Positions 1 to 11,916 of a stretch of DNA of 64,000 bases are shown here, one piece after another (within the stretch, counting starts at the first letter, position 1; every line of letters begins with the position of its first letter). Below the pieces are notes generated by a model. That model did no database searches and was not told the origin of the DNA. It saw nothing but the letters and a program-made list of their open reading frames with translations. The translations under genes were made by a program, and so were the position numbers. The DNA comes from Riptortus pedestris (taxonomy: Eukaryota > Arthropoda > Insecta > Hemiptera > Alydidae), in contig CM032230.1 in the NCBI GenBank assembly GCA_019009955.1, forward strand, positions 19,565,001-19,629,000. Direction: 5' to 3'.

Positions 1-378
1 CGAAGAGAGGTGAGATGGCAGCTGGGCCGATGAGAACTGAGATGGCAGCTGGGCCGATGAGAACTGTCTCAGTAGATGTAGCCTTGGTGAAGGTCTAGGC
101 AGAACTGGCTTGGTTAATCCCCGAAGCCTGCGAACAGCTTGAACACTCGGCGATAAGAATGTTTTGGGGATTAGCCTGGCGTCTGGCTCTCTCTCTCTCT
201 CTCTCACTCTCTCTCTCCCGCTTGGGTAGCCTCTGTCTGGTGCTGCCCTCGCGTGGCAGCTACCCGTACTAAATCTGGTTACATTACTTAATGCTAGGTT
301 TATAATATAGTAGAGCATTATTTACTCTAAACTTAAAATTAAAGAGGGGACACAAAAACAAAATATGTCGTCCTCGAC
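1..378 (-). repeat. 3' LTR of the BEL/Pao element (partial)
   Basis: This is the left-hand LTR, i.e. the 3' LTR of a minus-strand element. The window begins inside it, so about 430 bp of LTR and the left target duplication are missing. It ends in CTCGACA at 378, the same terminus as the other LTR. It carries a (CT)n run near 186-220. On the minus strand it is preceded by a G-rich stretch (379-388) that could serve as polypurine tract. Confidence 0.92.
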
Positions 379-426
379 ATGCCGCCCACCAAAGTTTTTA
401 TGCAAAGAAAAACTTTATTTGATCTA

Positions 427-1863
427 TTAATCGTTGGGCAAAAGCAGTGGGACGACCTTTACCACTGGCCTTTTGTAAGTTCCGGTAGGAGTCCGGATGG
501 TGACGACCCGTACAATGCCATCCGTTCCTGGATGCGTGGCAATCACCCGAGCCAATGGCCACCTAGAGGGAGGCGTAATTGAGTCCTTTAAAATCACCAG
601 GTCGCCGACCTCCAGGTTGGGACGCGGAGTTGTCCATTTTTGCCGCTGTTGCAGATCGTGCAGGTACCTAGTTTTCCATTGTGACCAGAAATGCTGGACC
701 CTCTGTTGTATGAGCTGCCAGCGTCTGAGCCGGCCCTCATTCAAGCCGGCTAGAGAAGTTTCTGACAGGGCCGTTAGTGCGCGCCCAACTAAGAAGTGAC
801 CAGGTGTCAAACACTCCATAGTTGCCGGTTCCTCGTCCAAGGGACATAGAGGTCGTGAATTCATAACTGCTTCTATCCTACAAAAGAGCGTAGCTAACTC
901 CTCATAAGTAAGCGGGGTGTTGGCAAGGTTCTTACTTAGCAGATTCTTAGCACTCTTTATCTCGGCCTCCCAGATTCCTCCGAAATGCGGTGAATGAGGA
1001 GGGTTAAAATGCCATTGAATTTCTCTCTGGGCAGAGAAATCATGGACACATTGTTGAACCGGCTCTGACTTATACCATGCAGCAAATTTCTTTAATTCGG
1101 CGGACGCTAGCAGCTGGGCAAGAAGAAGAGCCCCACATAACTCCAACCTTGGGATGGACGTCAGTTTCATGGGAGCGAGTTTACTTTTCGCTTTAAGCAG
1201 ATACGTTTGCGACGCATCTTCTACAGAGACTCTCATGAAGAGTACTGCAGCATATCCTCTCTGGGAGGCGTCCGAGAAACCGATCAAATCGATTGATGCT
1301 GAGGAGGCAGGTAGGCGAATGTGTCGTGGAATCTTCACGTTAGCGAGACTGGGTAATTCGGCGGCAAAAGACGACCAGGTGGACCCAAGATGCGAGGGAA
1401 TCTGCTCATCCCAATCGCATTTAGCGTGCCAGACATCCTGCAGCAGTGTCTTAGCCTTGAATACCACTGGCGCTAAAAACCCAAGAGGGTCATAAATGCG
1501 GGCTATGGTGGAGAGAATGCCCCTCTTCGTAAGTGGAGTTGTTGGCTTGTCCACGTCGAAGGAAAAGAAGTCTGAAGAGGCTAAACATTTAAGACCGAGG
1601 ATCTTGCACCCTCCGTCGTCGTTACCAGATAGCGAAAGTACGGATTCTTCTGAAGTCTCCGGAAGGAGTCTTGAACTGTTGCTCTTCCATTTCCCTTGCT
1701 CGAAACCTCCTAACCGTAGAAAGCTCACTAACTCACCCTGGAGCTGCACAGCTTCTTCAATAGAATTGGCGCCAGTTACGAAGTCGTCCATATAGCTACA
1801 GCGTTTTACCACCTTAGCAGCGAGAGGGTAACGATGTCCCTCGTCTTCGACTAACTGATGCAA
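427..1863 (-). pseudogene. pol: BEL/Pao pol, 3' part: RT end, RNase H start, integrase end
   Basis: This is the continuation, in the same frame, of the gag-pol frame upstream, separated from it by one TAA at 1876-1878. The reading starts in the RT palm, with the catalytic Y-M-D-D motif at about 1785-1796, passes the RT connection, and reaches the beginning of RNase H (an R-L-E-L-C-G motif). Near 1090-1110 it jumps directly to the last part of the integrase core (a P-H-F-G-G-I-W-E-A motif) and its C-terminal domain. Most of RNase H, the integrase zinc finger and the first two integrase acidic residues are absent, so one large internal deletion is inferred. No autonomous integration is expected. 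Confidence 0.9.
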
Positions 1864-1875
1864 CGTCCTGATTGC

Positions 1876-4512
1876 TTAAAAAGCTGAGGAATTCTCACCG
1901 TTTGTGAGGGTGTTGAGCTCCATGGTATACAGCTCTTCCTGGGGATCTGATCGTAAAAGAATGTGTTGGTAGGGCCTGTCTTCGGGTCGAACCAAAATCT
2001 GCCTATACATCTTGACGATGTCGGCAACGAGCACTACAGGGTAAACTCTGAACCCAATCACGATGTCCGATATGTCCCTTTGCAACTTAGGACCCACCAT
2101 GAGATGATCATTGAGGGAGCCATTCGGACCCTGGCAAGAAGCATCAAAGACCACCCGTATTTTCGTCTTGTCATTTTCGACCCTTGAGACAGCGTGATGC
2201 GGAATCAAATACTTGGTGGCCGTCTGCGCCTCTTGCATATGACCCAACTCCAAGTATTCATCCATGAATTTGACATATTCGTCTTTGAAACCAGGACGAC
2301 GAGAAAGCCTTTGTTCCAGGTTGAAGAAGCGGCTGAAAGCTTGTGCCCGTGGATTTTCCAACTGGCTGATGCTGGATTTGAATGGCAAAGCCACTACATA
2401 ACGTCCACTAGGAATGCGATAGTGAGTGGCCAGAAAATGCTCCTCACATGCAGCTTCCTCCTCAGAAAGAATCCTCTTCTTGGGAATTTCCTCGAGTTCC
2501 CAAAACCTTTGCATCACATCGGAAATTTCTGGCTGGGTTTTTACAAATAGTGATACCTGATGATCACCCTTGTAGGGCAGAGTGCTACATCTTCCCACAA
2601 CGATGTGTCCAAATTTCGATGGGACGAGCTTGGGGAGATGTTCGTTGATGCTTATGGGTGCCCCCGTGATCAAATCGAAATAAATTTCAGCACCTAGGAG
2701 CAAATCTACCTCTTGTGGTTTCCAATATGTTGGATCTGCCAATTCGAAAGCGCCTAGGTGTTGATGCATCTCGAAAGGAAGCCTTGAATGTGGGAGGAGT
2801 CCAGTAATGTCAGACACTACAATGGCTTCAGTGCAAAACTCTTCGGTGCTACAGCGCGGCCGGAGAGTACATGAGAGTGTCCCATGTGCCTTGGGCAATT
2901 GCACTCGTCCTATTCCGGCGACAATCGGGGCAGAAGCTTGAATTTTGAGGCCAAGCCGGGAGGCGCATCTCTTAGTAATGAAGGAATGTTGGCTTCCGGC
3001 ATCAGTGACTACTCTTACGTTTTGGAAACGCCCTTGTGCGTCCATCATCCTAGCCACGGCAGTACCCAAAATGACCTCTCCGGAGCGTGACATGCCACCT
3101 AATGCAGCTACCTGACCTTTAGATCCTTCCGTCGGTGAAGCGTTGCCAGTAGTGGGGATATGGAGCCAGGAATGATGTTTCTCTCCACAATTCTGACATC
3201 TCCTCTCCGATGGGCAGGCATTAATTTTATGTTTTCGGGATAAACAGTTTAGGCAGCCAGACCATGACTTCAACAACGTTCTTCTTTCCCCTGGGGAAGA
3301 ACTGCGGAACGTAGAGCACTGGTAAAGGTTGTGCTGAGCCTTGCAAACCGGACAGCTGAGCCGAAGGAATCCTGAGCCTTTAGTCGTCTGTTTCTTTGAA
3401 GATGAGCGATTGCCAGAATTCCCGTCTTCTTCATCTACGAAAAGCGAAGTATCGAGCTTCTTGTTCATGTAACCTTGTTGGAACCTACGATTAGCGATCG
3501 TGGAATCCTTGGAATGATTTAGAGAAGACTGCGGGACCGGAGGATTCTTGTAATCGTCGGTCGTCAAGTCCAAAGTTTTCCACTCCGCCTTTATGAAGGT
3601 CACTAACCGCTCGAATGGAGGAAACTCAAGGTGAGCTACTTCCCTTTCAAAATCCTTCCGCGTTGCTGGATCCAGGCATCTAAGTACCAGATAGGATAAG
3701 ATAAAGTCATCCGCGTCTTTGATTCCTAGCTGCTTAAAAGCGGAGACGCTCTCCAGAACGACTGTAATAAAATGCTTAAGGCTGTTGGCAGTTGGCCTGC
3801 TCCTGAACGGAACATAATTTAAAATAGTCTTCAAATAGTTTCCGGCGAGGCGTCTCTTGTCATCGTAATTCTCCTTCAAGATTTTCCAAGCCTGTTCGTA
3901 ATTGGAGTCCATCAGAGGAACACTTCGGATCAGAGAAAGAGCGGGGCCTCTCAAACATGAAACTAAAAAATGAAATTTTTCAATGTTGGACAAGCTAGGC
4001 TCGTCATGTATCAGGGAGACAAATGTGTCCCGGAAGAGTGGCCATTCGCCCTGGTTTCCTGAGAAATCAGGAAGGTTGATCTGTGGGAGGCGCGCTCGGA
4101 CAGATCGGGACTCATTTAGAGATCTACCCGCTAACGCACTCGCGTTAGCCTCTGAATTATGGGTTAAGGGAGCAGAAACAGGAGTTGGGTTCATGTGCGA
4201 CTCATAAATTGCACAGGCCTCGTAATAATACCGCTTCGCCGCTGTGTGCAATTTCTCCTCATTCTCGCTTGGAAATGAGGCAGGGATGTTTGCTGCCGAG
4301 TGGGCTTCCAGCAGCTTCTGCCATGTATCTTTGAAGCAGTCAAAGCATGGCTTTAGCTCGCGGAACATACCCTTAAATAAGAAAAGTTGAGTGGCATCTT
4401 TGGCTATTAGTCGGCCTTGGTCCAGTATCCCTTTTATTTCTGCTGTGGTATCACGAAGTTTTGACTTCAGGACGTTAATTTGGGCCACAGTTTCTGAATC
4501 CAGTTTATCCAT
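1876..4512 (-). pseudogene. gag-pol: BEL/Pao gag-protease-RT N-terminal part
   Basis: An 878-residue open frame starts at ATG 4512. The N-terminal 120 residues are charged and helical. Residues around 140-300 resemble the gag-like DUF1759 domain of BEL/Pao elements. Cys/His clusters follow at about 385-450 (C-x2-C knuckle types). A retropepsin-like motif D-A-G-S-Q lies near residue 503; most relatives have D-S-G. RT fingers begin near residue 780. The frame ends at TAA 1876-1878 inside RT, and the same frame continues open beyond it, so a single nonsense change explains the break. The start codon is the first ATG after the primer-binding region. Confidence 0.92.
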
Positions 4513-4698
4513 GTTATAAGATATGTTAAAACGAGAAAAATGAAATAAAATATCAAATAAATTAATGCTTAAACCCAGTGGGCGTCATGTGAGGCGAACC
4601 TGTGGAATATATTGTGGAATACACAAACATAAAAATAATACATAAATAAAGGCTCAAAAAAAATTAATAATAATGTTGTAGTCCTTAACTGCTGCAAT

Positions 4699-4715
4699 CC
4701 ACGCTCGGAGGACCA
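4699..4715 (-). promoter_or_regulatory. Probable primer-binding site of the BEL/Pao element
   Basis: Read on the minus strand, the 5' LTR ends in CCGTCA, then ATA, then TTGGTCCTCCGAGCGTGG. A TGG start directly after the LTR is the usual layout of a tRNA primer-binding site. I did not match it to a specific tRNA. It fixes the inner LTR boundary at 4720. Confidence 0.65.
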
Positions 4716-4719
4716 ATAT

Positions 4720-5526
4720 TGACGGCCGGCCTGTCTCTCGCAATAGAGAGGTTGAGTACCAGGCACGTCTAGAAATAAAATAGCTGGTCGCAGCAGAGAA
4801 GGAGGGTTAGATCATAAAAAAAAAAAATGAATAAAATGTAGGGCATTAATAATTTAATGATTAAAATAATAATCCTCTTCTCATGTGAGTTAGACAAAAT
4901 AACATAACAAAAATTAAACCCTTTGAAATTAATGATGATAAAAACTTAATATTATATTACAAACTAATTGGCCAACTAATGAGCTCTTAACATAATAATA
5001 ATAATAATAATAATATCTTATCTGAAGACAGAGAGAGAGAGAGAGAAAATGATGGCCGGGGAACACGTGGTGTCCGTTTGAGGCGTTGTCCTGGTCGGGA
5101 TGTCTGGCAGCGATGGCTGTAGCTGTACGAGAGGAGCGGCAGCTGAGCCGAAGAGAGGTGAGATGGCAGCTGGGCCGATGAGAACTGAGATGGCAGCTGG
5201 GCCGATGAGAACTGTCTCAGTAGATGTAGCCTTGGTGAAGGTCTAGGCAGAACTGGCTTGGTTAATCCCCGAAGCCTGCGAACAGCTTGAAAACTCGGCG
5301 ATAAGAATGTTTTGGGGATTAGCCTGGCGTCTGGCTCTATCTCTCTCTCTCTCACTCTCTCTCTCCCGCTTGGGTAGCCTCTGTCTGGTGCTGCCCTCGC
5401 GTGGCAGCTACCCGTACTAAATCTGGTTACATTACTTAATGCTAGGTTTATAATATAGTAGAGCATTATTTACTCTAAACTTAAAATTAAAGAGGGGACA
5501 CAAAAACAAAATATGTCGTCCTCGAC
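4720..5526 (-). repeat. 5' LTR of the BEL/Pao element (complete, about 807 bp)
   Basis: It begins TG at 4720 and ends CA at 5526, the canonical LTR termini. It contains a CT-rich run near 5337-5370 and two tandem copies of a 24-bp motif containing GATGGCAGCTGGGCCGATGA (around 5161-5210). It directly abuts the helicase-bearing DNA at 5527. The first bases outside are GACTA, which could be the target duplication, but the other side is outside the window. Confidence 0.88.
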
Positions 5527-5756
5527 AGACTACTTGACCCGGCAAACGTTGTTTTGCCTTATAAATTATTTCTAGTTTCTAGATAAATTCTAATGTAGAC
5601 AAAAAGTAACTTACTTATTATAAGTGTGTAAGTATGTGGTATATGCGTGAAATAGGCATGGAGCGCTATCAACGATAAGGGAATATAAAATTAACAAACG
5701 CCAAACAATATTATTTTTAAGTTATAGTTTATTTACAACAACTGTTAGGTTCAAAT

Positions 5757-6412
5757 TTAAATTGTCAACGTCTGCATTTCTGCTGTTAAAATAGCTCTTT
5801 CTGCAAGCCGCTCATGTTTTATGAACTGTGTGGGTACATCGGGAAATATTTGTTCAATGAGAGTATCTTGCGAATCAGCGATTGTGCAGAAATCGGTCGG
5901 TAATTTTACGTATCGTTTCATCTGTAGCAACTTTTCCATCACCGATATCTAAGAGTAGTTTTGAGAATGTTTCAGCGGATGGATCTTGAAGCATTTGAAC
6001 GCGCATATTTACTTTCAGCTGTACTTTTTCAACATTACGCAACAATGGAGATGATTTTAAGCAAGCGTTGGTCTCATCTGCGTATGTTGAACGTGGAATG
6101 ACGGGAAGTGTTAGTCTGAAATCACCAATAGAGTGCCACCAAATAGTTTGTCATTGTTTTTAATATCTTTCAATGTCCTGTTCAGCACCTCATTTGAATG
6201 TTTGTGTGCCATAGTACATTCATCCCAGATGATAATTTTACAGTGTTTCAGCACGGTGGCCATGGACGATTGTTTTTTAATGTTACACACTGCGTCAGGG
6301 TTATTTTGAATATTTAGTGGCAGCTTAAATACTGAATGAGCTGTTCTGCCTCCATCCAATAAAGTTGCCGCAATGCCCGATGATGCAACGGCCAATGCGA
6401 TGCCATTATTTT
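5757..6412 (-). pseudogene. Helitron/Helentron-type PIF1-like helicase remnant
   Basis: The minus strand carries the central and C-terminal part of the helicase that Helitron-class transposons encode. Visible are A-V-A-S-S-G-I-A-A-T-L-L, a Walker-B-like I-I-W-D-E-C-T-M, then, after a frame change near 6111, F-R-L-T-L-P-V-I-P-R-S-T and V-N-M-R-V-Q. After another shift near 5900 come P-T-D-F-C-T-I-A-D-S-Q-D-T-L and L-A-E-R-A-I-L. The P-loop and the whole Rep (HUH) part are missing; the right side breaks off at 6412 in an AT-rich repeat. It is a dead copy, but it shows that an autonomous Helitron-class lineage has existed in this genome. Confidence 0.88.
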
Positions 6413-6539
6413 CATTAAAAAAATATATTATTTTTATTTTATTTTCATAAAAAAATTTTTAGATTTGCCATATGCTAAAGGAAATTTTAATCGAAGTACA
6501 GTTAAAAACACTATAATTGATCAGTTATCGAGCGGGATG

Positions 6540-6868
6540 ATAATGATTAAATTACTAAAATGGCTATAAAAAAATAGGGGTTGGTGATAAAAAAGTAAAA
6601 ATTTAGGGTTGTATGTATTTTTTAATGTCACATTTTTATTTTATTTTTTTATAATGTGACATTATAAAAAAATAATTTCATCCTAAAATTAATAAAAAAA
6701 TTGTTAAGGGTGAACAACCCTTATCACTTAGGGGTATGAAAAATTGATAGTAGCTGATTCTCAGACCTACTAAATACGCATATAAAATTTGGTAAAAATC
6801 AGTAAAGCCGTTTCGGAGGAGTACGCTAACTAACATTGTGACATGGAAATTTTATATATAAGATATTG
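6540..6868 (+). repeat. Interspersed repeat 3'-end (RTE/SINE-like), unclassified
   Basis: The segment ends with AGCCGTTTCGGAGGAGTACG, then TTTTATATATAAGAT, a kind of tail that I associate with 3' ends of arthropod non-LTR elements. It also contains an inverted pair around AATGTCACATTTTTAT / ATAATGTGACATT (6627-6666). No coding sequence is visible. The family assignment is tentative. Confidence 0.35.
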
Positions 6869-6977
6869 TACAAGTTTTTACCTATTTAGGCCAGAAAAAT
6901 AGTTTCTTAAATTCAGTAACGTACACACATTTATTCTATCCCCAACGCGTGTCGAGCGTCCACACTTATATAGTGAA

Positions 6978-7085
<108 letters not shown>

Positions 7086-7351
7086 TAACAGCTTCTTGAT
7101 TTTATTTTTTCAAATTCGTTTGTAATCAGTTTTGTAAACGCCGGACCACGGTGTTTAAACTTTTTTTTTTTTTATATTTGTGTTTAAACGCTATTTACCG
7201 CCACAATGATTTAATTTTTACACCACAAAATGCGAACCAATAGAAGTAGTGCAACAAATAATTTGGAAAACCAATTCACTTAGTTTCAGATCTTTTTTTT
7301 CTCTTTCTCTTGAGAATAAAACTCAGGTAGCGATATAAAAAAAATCTTATA

Positions 7352-8129
7352 TCAGAAAATGCCTAATTTTGTAAAAATATTGGGTGAAGCTGTTCTCAAA
7401 TTATATAACTCTTTGAGTTGATGGGTTAATTTGAAAAGTACCCGCAGTATGGGTCTGATTTTTACAGTTCCCATTTTTTCGTTATCCGCAAAAAAAGTTG
7501 GACTATTCTTTGCCTTAAGAATATTCATTCTGCTCTCATTAACTCGCTGTATCACTGATTCTTCTTCTTGCATTGTTATGATTGGGAAAGGCAATCTGGT
7601 TCTAACCGGGTTAAAGAGGCCTATGACCACTGGGGCTCAATTTTCCAGAAACGGAAACTAAAGTGGTAGGTTTGTTAAATAACCGTATTATAATTCGATG
7701 TAGTGAAGTTTTGGTTTGGATCTCTGCCAAGAAACGGTTATATTTAACACTCTTTACAAGATAAATTGTGGCTGTTTCCTCTATATCCAGATGTATTGGA
7801 ATCACATTTGCCAAGGCACTAGCCCTTTCATATGACACCGTCCGGTAACCTTTAGTTATCCTAAGAGCTATCAAACGTTGCACTCTTCTTAGTTAGATCC
7901 TATTTTTCTTCTTTGCCAGTCCGCCAGCCGCCATCGGGCAAGCATATTTCATCATAGGGAGAATTGCTCCGTTATGTAATACCTTCAGGACTTCATAGTT
8001 CAATCCACACTGAACTCTTGCAATACTTGTTATTTTCCCTACAATAGGCAATATTCTACCTACAATGTTGTCTAAATGACAGTTCCAGCTCAGTGTTTCG
8101 TCCTGCTTTCCCTGGAGCTTTATTTCCAA
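7352..8129 (-). pseudogene. R1/Jockey-like LINE, C-terminal ORF2 remnant
   Basis: One minus-strand frame runs from 8129 to 7611 with a single stop at 7893-7895, and an overlapping frame continues to 7352. Motifs are those of the region after the RT in R1/Jockey-type non-LTR elements: D-E-T-L-S-W-N-C-H-L-D, Y-A-C-P, then L-R-R-V-Q-R-L-I-A-L-R-I-T-K-G-Y-R-T-V-S-Y and V-I-P-I-H-L-D-I-E. The reverse transcriptase itself is not present. Position 8130 onwards is unrelated, so the copy is 5'-truncated, as is usual for LINEs. Confidence 0.87.
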
Positions 8130-8167
8130 ATGTGTGTGCGTCCGTGCGTGTGTGTGTAAATAAGTAT

Positions 8168-8250
8168 ACAGTTTTGAACGGAACTCATTTTCATTATCTA
8201 CTAGAAAGCATCGATGGACATTTGAAGAATGTTTCTGCTAAGAGGGGAGG
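8168..8250 (-). mobile_element. HINE fragment, 5' part, diverged
   Basis: It reads, on the minus strand, the conserved HINE 5' segment (CATCGATG... to GTTCAAAACTGTATA). Only the part near the 5' terminus remains, and it is clearly older than the neighbours. Confidence 0.7.
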
Positions 8251-8429
8251 GGAGGACATTGATACTATATTATCCCTTGCAGACCCACCCCTTGATTACA
8301 TGTATTTCCAACCATTTCTTGCTCGAAATTCATACTTAATAAGTTCTAAAAAAAAGAAAAATGACCAGTGTCTATTTTTCTAAGACTGCAAATATTATGT
8401 TTGTTTTTGTATTTAATCATTTCCTTTAA

Positions 8430-8555
8430 GTAGATTTCTATTAAGGGAAATCATCGATTGAGGTTGTACTAATGACCGTATTTTGGAAATATTTCATCAA
8501 ATGTCCATCGATCATATCCACTAGATGACGAAAAGGGTCCGTTCAAAACTATATT

Positions 8556-8612
<57 letters not shown>

Positions 8613-9986
8613 TTATTTGTTGGTGTGTGTGTGTTAACATTTTTTTTATCATTACCGAATTCTTCATTTAATCGTTCTATGTAAAAATTCAGATCAATTT
8701 TTTAATGACTGAAATCCGATCAGTTAGAGGTGGGATTTTGAAAATTATTCATTTATTGTGCGTCGAATCGAAAAATTGTATGGAACCAATCTTATTGAAA
8801 GTGAAATGTTCTAATAATGTTATATTCGTTTTGTCTATCTTCATAATTAACCAAGATATTTTCATTTTTTTAGTTTTCGCTCTTGAGTAATGCCCTTACT
8901 CCTACTCATGTTATATTAACTATAGGTTATATTATGAAACTCATTATTTGAAATACCAAATAATTTTTCTCATTGAACTTTTACATTTTGAGAGGTGGAA
9001 AAAATGTATAAAGTCAATCTTATTAAAATATTGATACCCTACAATTATTGCTCAATAGATATATTTTCTCATTTATTGAGATGTTATTGCTATTTTTAGC
9101 ATATTTCCCTGAAGGGAAATTAGCTATTGAGGTCGTACTCATGACGCGATTTTCGAAAAATTTCTTCAAATGTCCATCGATCCTACCCAGGAGATGACGA
9201 AAATGAGGTCCGTTCAAAATTATATATATATATTTGTCTGTTAACGCTCTAGCGGTCGTAATTTTTGTTTGATCGTTACGAAACTCGATATTTGACCGTT
9301 TTATGCAAAAAGACAGATCAAGTTCGTTAATGGCTGAAATCGGGCTAGAGGGAGGGGGGGATTTTCGAAATTTCAAAATATCTCCGTTATTTTACATCGG
9401 ATCGAAAAATTGTATAGAATCAATCTTATTGCAAATTAAATTTACTATAAATATTGTTATATACATTTGTTTTCTATGTTGAATATTAACCGAGATATTT
9501 GCATTTTTATGAAGTCTGTGGTATAGTTCGGATTAGGTCGGCCATTTCCGTCGGATCAGGTGGGGGCTTCTTCTAACCTTACCTTACCTTCCTTCGTTAC
9601 ATTGCGAGATTTATGCAAATATGTTCTGTTCATCCGCCCCCCCCCCTTCTTTAGTACTTGGACTACTAAAATTGTTAAAATATAAATTATTCTTACAATT
9701 CAGAAGCCGTTTCAGTTGGCATTTTATTTTAATTAACTGAAAGATTTCTCTATTGTAAAACTTCACATGGGAAATCTGCTTAGTTATCGCAGCCCCTGCG
9801 TGACGGACGTTATTGTTTTAGCCGTCTGTAAGGCAGTCAGTCTACTCGTTGGGTTTTTAATTAGACATAGAGAATACATTTTGAGGTGAGATCACTAGTG
9901 TGCTGCCATACCAGCAAATATTTATTAGTGTATTTCAGTAGCACGTGGGAAATTTGCTTAGTTACCAAAACCCCTGCCTGACGGAC
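8430..9986 (+). mobile_element. Older HINE copy, split by a younger HINE
   Basis: The 5' part (8430-9097) starts with a degraded form of the terminal motif, TAGATTTCTATTAAGGGAAATC, followed by the conserved block, a (CT)n(TA)n core and the middle module. The 3' part (9809-9986) ends in GGGAAATTTGCT ... CCCCTGCCTGACGGAC. The complete younger copy at 9098-9808 lies between them. The inverted relative at 10798-11062 carries the same flanking sequence without that insertion, which supports the split reading. Confidence 0.75.
9098..9808 (+). mobile_element. HINE copy, full structure (Helentron-type, non-autonomous)
   Basis: It begins AGCATATTTCCCTGAAGGGA and ends GGGAAATCTGCTTAG, then GCAGCCCCTGCGTGACGGAC. 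It shows the family order: 5' inverted motif, conserved block ending in GGTCCGTTCAAAA, short TA core, the GTCTGTTAACGCTCTAGCGG module, a poly-G run, the Y-rich middle, 3' inverted motif and hairpin. No coding capacity. In the Helentron model, movement would need helicase and Rep activity supplied elsewhere. Confidence 0.88.
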
Positions 9987-10243
9987 TTTTTAAATTTATT
10001 TATGTGATATTTTTGGAGAATAAATGCTATTTATTATTATTATGTGACAGATTTATTCTCAGAAAACTGGAGTAAAATCTCCATCTCTGAAAAATTGAAC
10101 CGTTGTGAATTCTTTAATCGTGACATATATGTTAAAGGGAATTTAAAAATGTTGGCACAATTCTAGCTTTATCATGAAGTACCTGTTGTGCTTTTGTAAT
10201 TTCTATTGACAATATAATGTTTTGGTTCCTATTATTTATACTG

Positions 10244-10349
<106 letters not shown>

Positions 10350-11180
10350 ATTCACGTCACTGCGTTGTCAATATCAGTAGTCTTATTGATCTTGTCAGTA
10401 ATGAGAGTATCAGTATTGTTATGATGCTGAATAATATCAGTTTTCAGTTCTCCATCCTACTACCGAATCTATACATTATTTTTTTCATTAATAAATATTA
10501 TTTTGATTTCTGCTTTTGCTTTCACTCTAATGCCAGCTAAAGATATATTTTTTCTACAATGAGGCTACTGCTGAAATACCTTTTTCACAGTATTTCCATC
10601 ATATGATGAAACCAAGATTATTTTGGTATATCTTTTGTAGTGCAATTAATATTGTCTTGATTATTTTATTCAGGATTTCTATCTTATTTCATTCTTGAGG
10701 GTGGAGGCTCTCTCAGTTTCACCTGGTAGAAATAGTTTTTCCTATTATTTCAACTTTGGTAGCAATTTTGATCATCTATTTTCACAATATTAAGAAAGTC
10801 CGTCACGCAGGAGCTGCGTAAATTAAGCAAATTTCCCATGTGCTGCTAAAATACACTAATAAATATTTGCTAGTATGACACAATAGTGATCTCACCTCAC
10901 CATGTATTCTCTTTTTCTATTTAAAATCCTAATGCCTTACAGAAGGCTGAAACAATAAAATACTAATAAAATCTCAATAAATAAGCATTCGAAGAATAAA
11001 TCTATTGAGCAATAATTGTATGGTATCAATATTTTAATAAGATTGGCTCTACACATTTTTCCTTAACTTATAATAAAGAAGATATTTTAGCAGATTTCCC
11101 TTAAGGGAAATCAGCTATTGAGGTCGTACTCTTGACGCGAGCTTTGAAAAATTTCCTAAATTGTCCATCGATCCCACTCA

Positions 11181-11234
<54 letters not shown>

Positions 11235-11461
11235 TCGTTTTTGTATTACCAATTTCAGTAATAAACGTTTTTAATAAGAGTTCTTTTGGATTGCAAAATT
11301 AAATACTCGCAAGTTTCACAGTTTTTATCACTGCAAAATTTATTTCACAATGCACAATAAACTTGGTGATTATTCTTAATTACTACTCACAGTATACACT
11401 GATAGCGTTACTGTTCTTCAATGAGTCACAGTCCAATAATTCACTGAAATTCACAGAAAGA

Positions 11462-11560
11462 CGGCACTGCACTGTCCTTTACTTCGCGGCACTGCACTGT
11501 CTTCTACTTCGCGGCACTGCACTGTCCTTTACTTCGCGGCACTGCACTGTCTTAAACACG
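11462..11560. repeat. Short tandem repeat with CGGCACTGCACTGTC core
   Basis: Three to four copies of a unit of about 29 bp (CGGCACTGCACTGTC plus CTTTACTTCG or CTTCTACTTCG), inside the solo LTR downstream of its TATA box on the minus strand. Decayed copies (CGGCACTAAACTG, CGGCACAACACTG) follow. Confidence 0.85.
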
Positions 11561-11832
11561 GCACTAAACTGTTACTTACAGTCACGGCACAACACTGTTC
11601 TTCTTATAAAAACACTTTACCGCACTGTACTAAGTCGCACTGTAGCACTGATGTGAACATCAAGATCGCTGAGCATAAACTGACTCACGGCTGGCCCGAG
11701 CTCCTTTTTATAGGGAGGCGGCATACATCAAAGGGGAACTGTCTAGACTGTTCGAGGTCTGGCTGGAAGGTCTATAGAGGCTAGAACTTTCCTGTCGGCT
11801 GCTTTGATCTACGTCACACTTTCCAAATACGC

Positions 11833-11889
<57 letters not shown>
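11833..11889. repeat. (CT)n microsatellite
   Basis: An almost pure CT run near the minus-strand 5' end of the solo LTR. The fragment at 46603-46619 has a shorter CT run at the same place, so it belongs to the LTR. Confidence 0.95.
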
Positions 11890-11891
<2 letters not shown>

Positions 11892-11916
11892 GAATTATTC
11901 ATCTATTTAATTTTCG

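Larger units (their letters stand above)
1..5526 (-). mobile_element. BEL/Pao LTR retrotransposon, young but internally deleted
   Basis: Two nearly identical LTR segments flank a gag-pol reading frame on the minus strand. Positions 1-378 match 5149-5526 at a constant offset of 5148 with only two substitutions (near 144 and 191), which indicates a recent insertion. The order on the minus strand is 5' LTR (4720-5526), primer-binding site, gag, protease, reverse transcriptase, the start of RNase H, a deletion, the end of integrase, then the 3' LTR (cut by the window start). The gag domain, the Cys/His knuckles and the D-A-G-S protease motif are typical of the BEL/Pao group. One in-frame stop and the large pol deletion make it non-autonomous. 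Confidence 0.93.

Noticed and set aside
5079..5466. Open frame of 159 codons over the LTR on the minus strand, rich in S-L-S-L-S
   Set aside because: It is produced by the CT-rich repeat and duplicated motifs of the LTR; no start context or domain.
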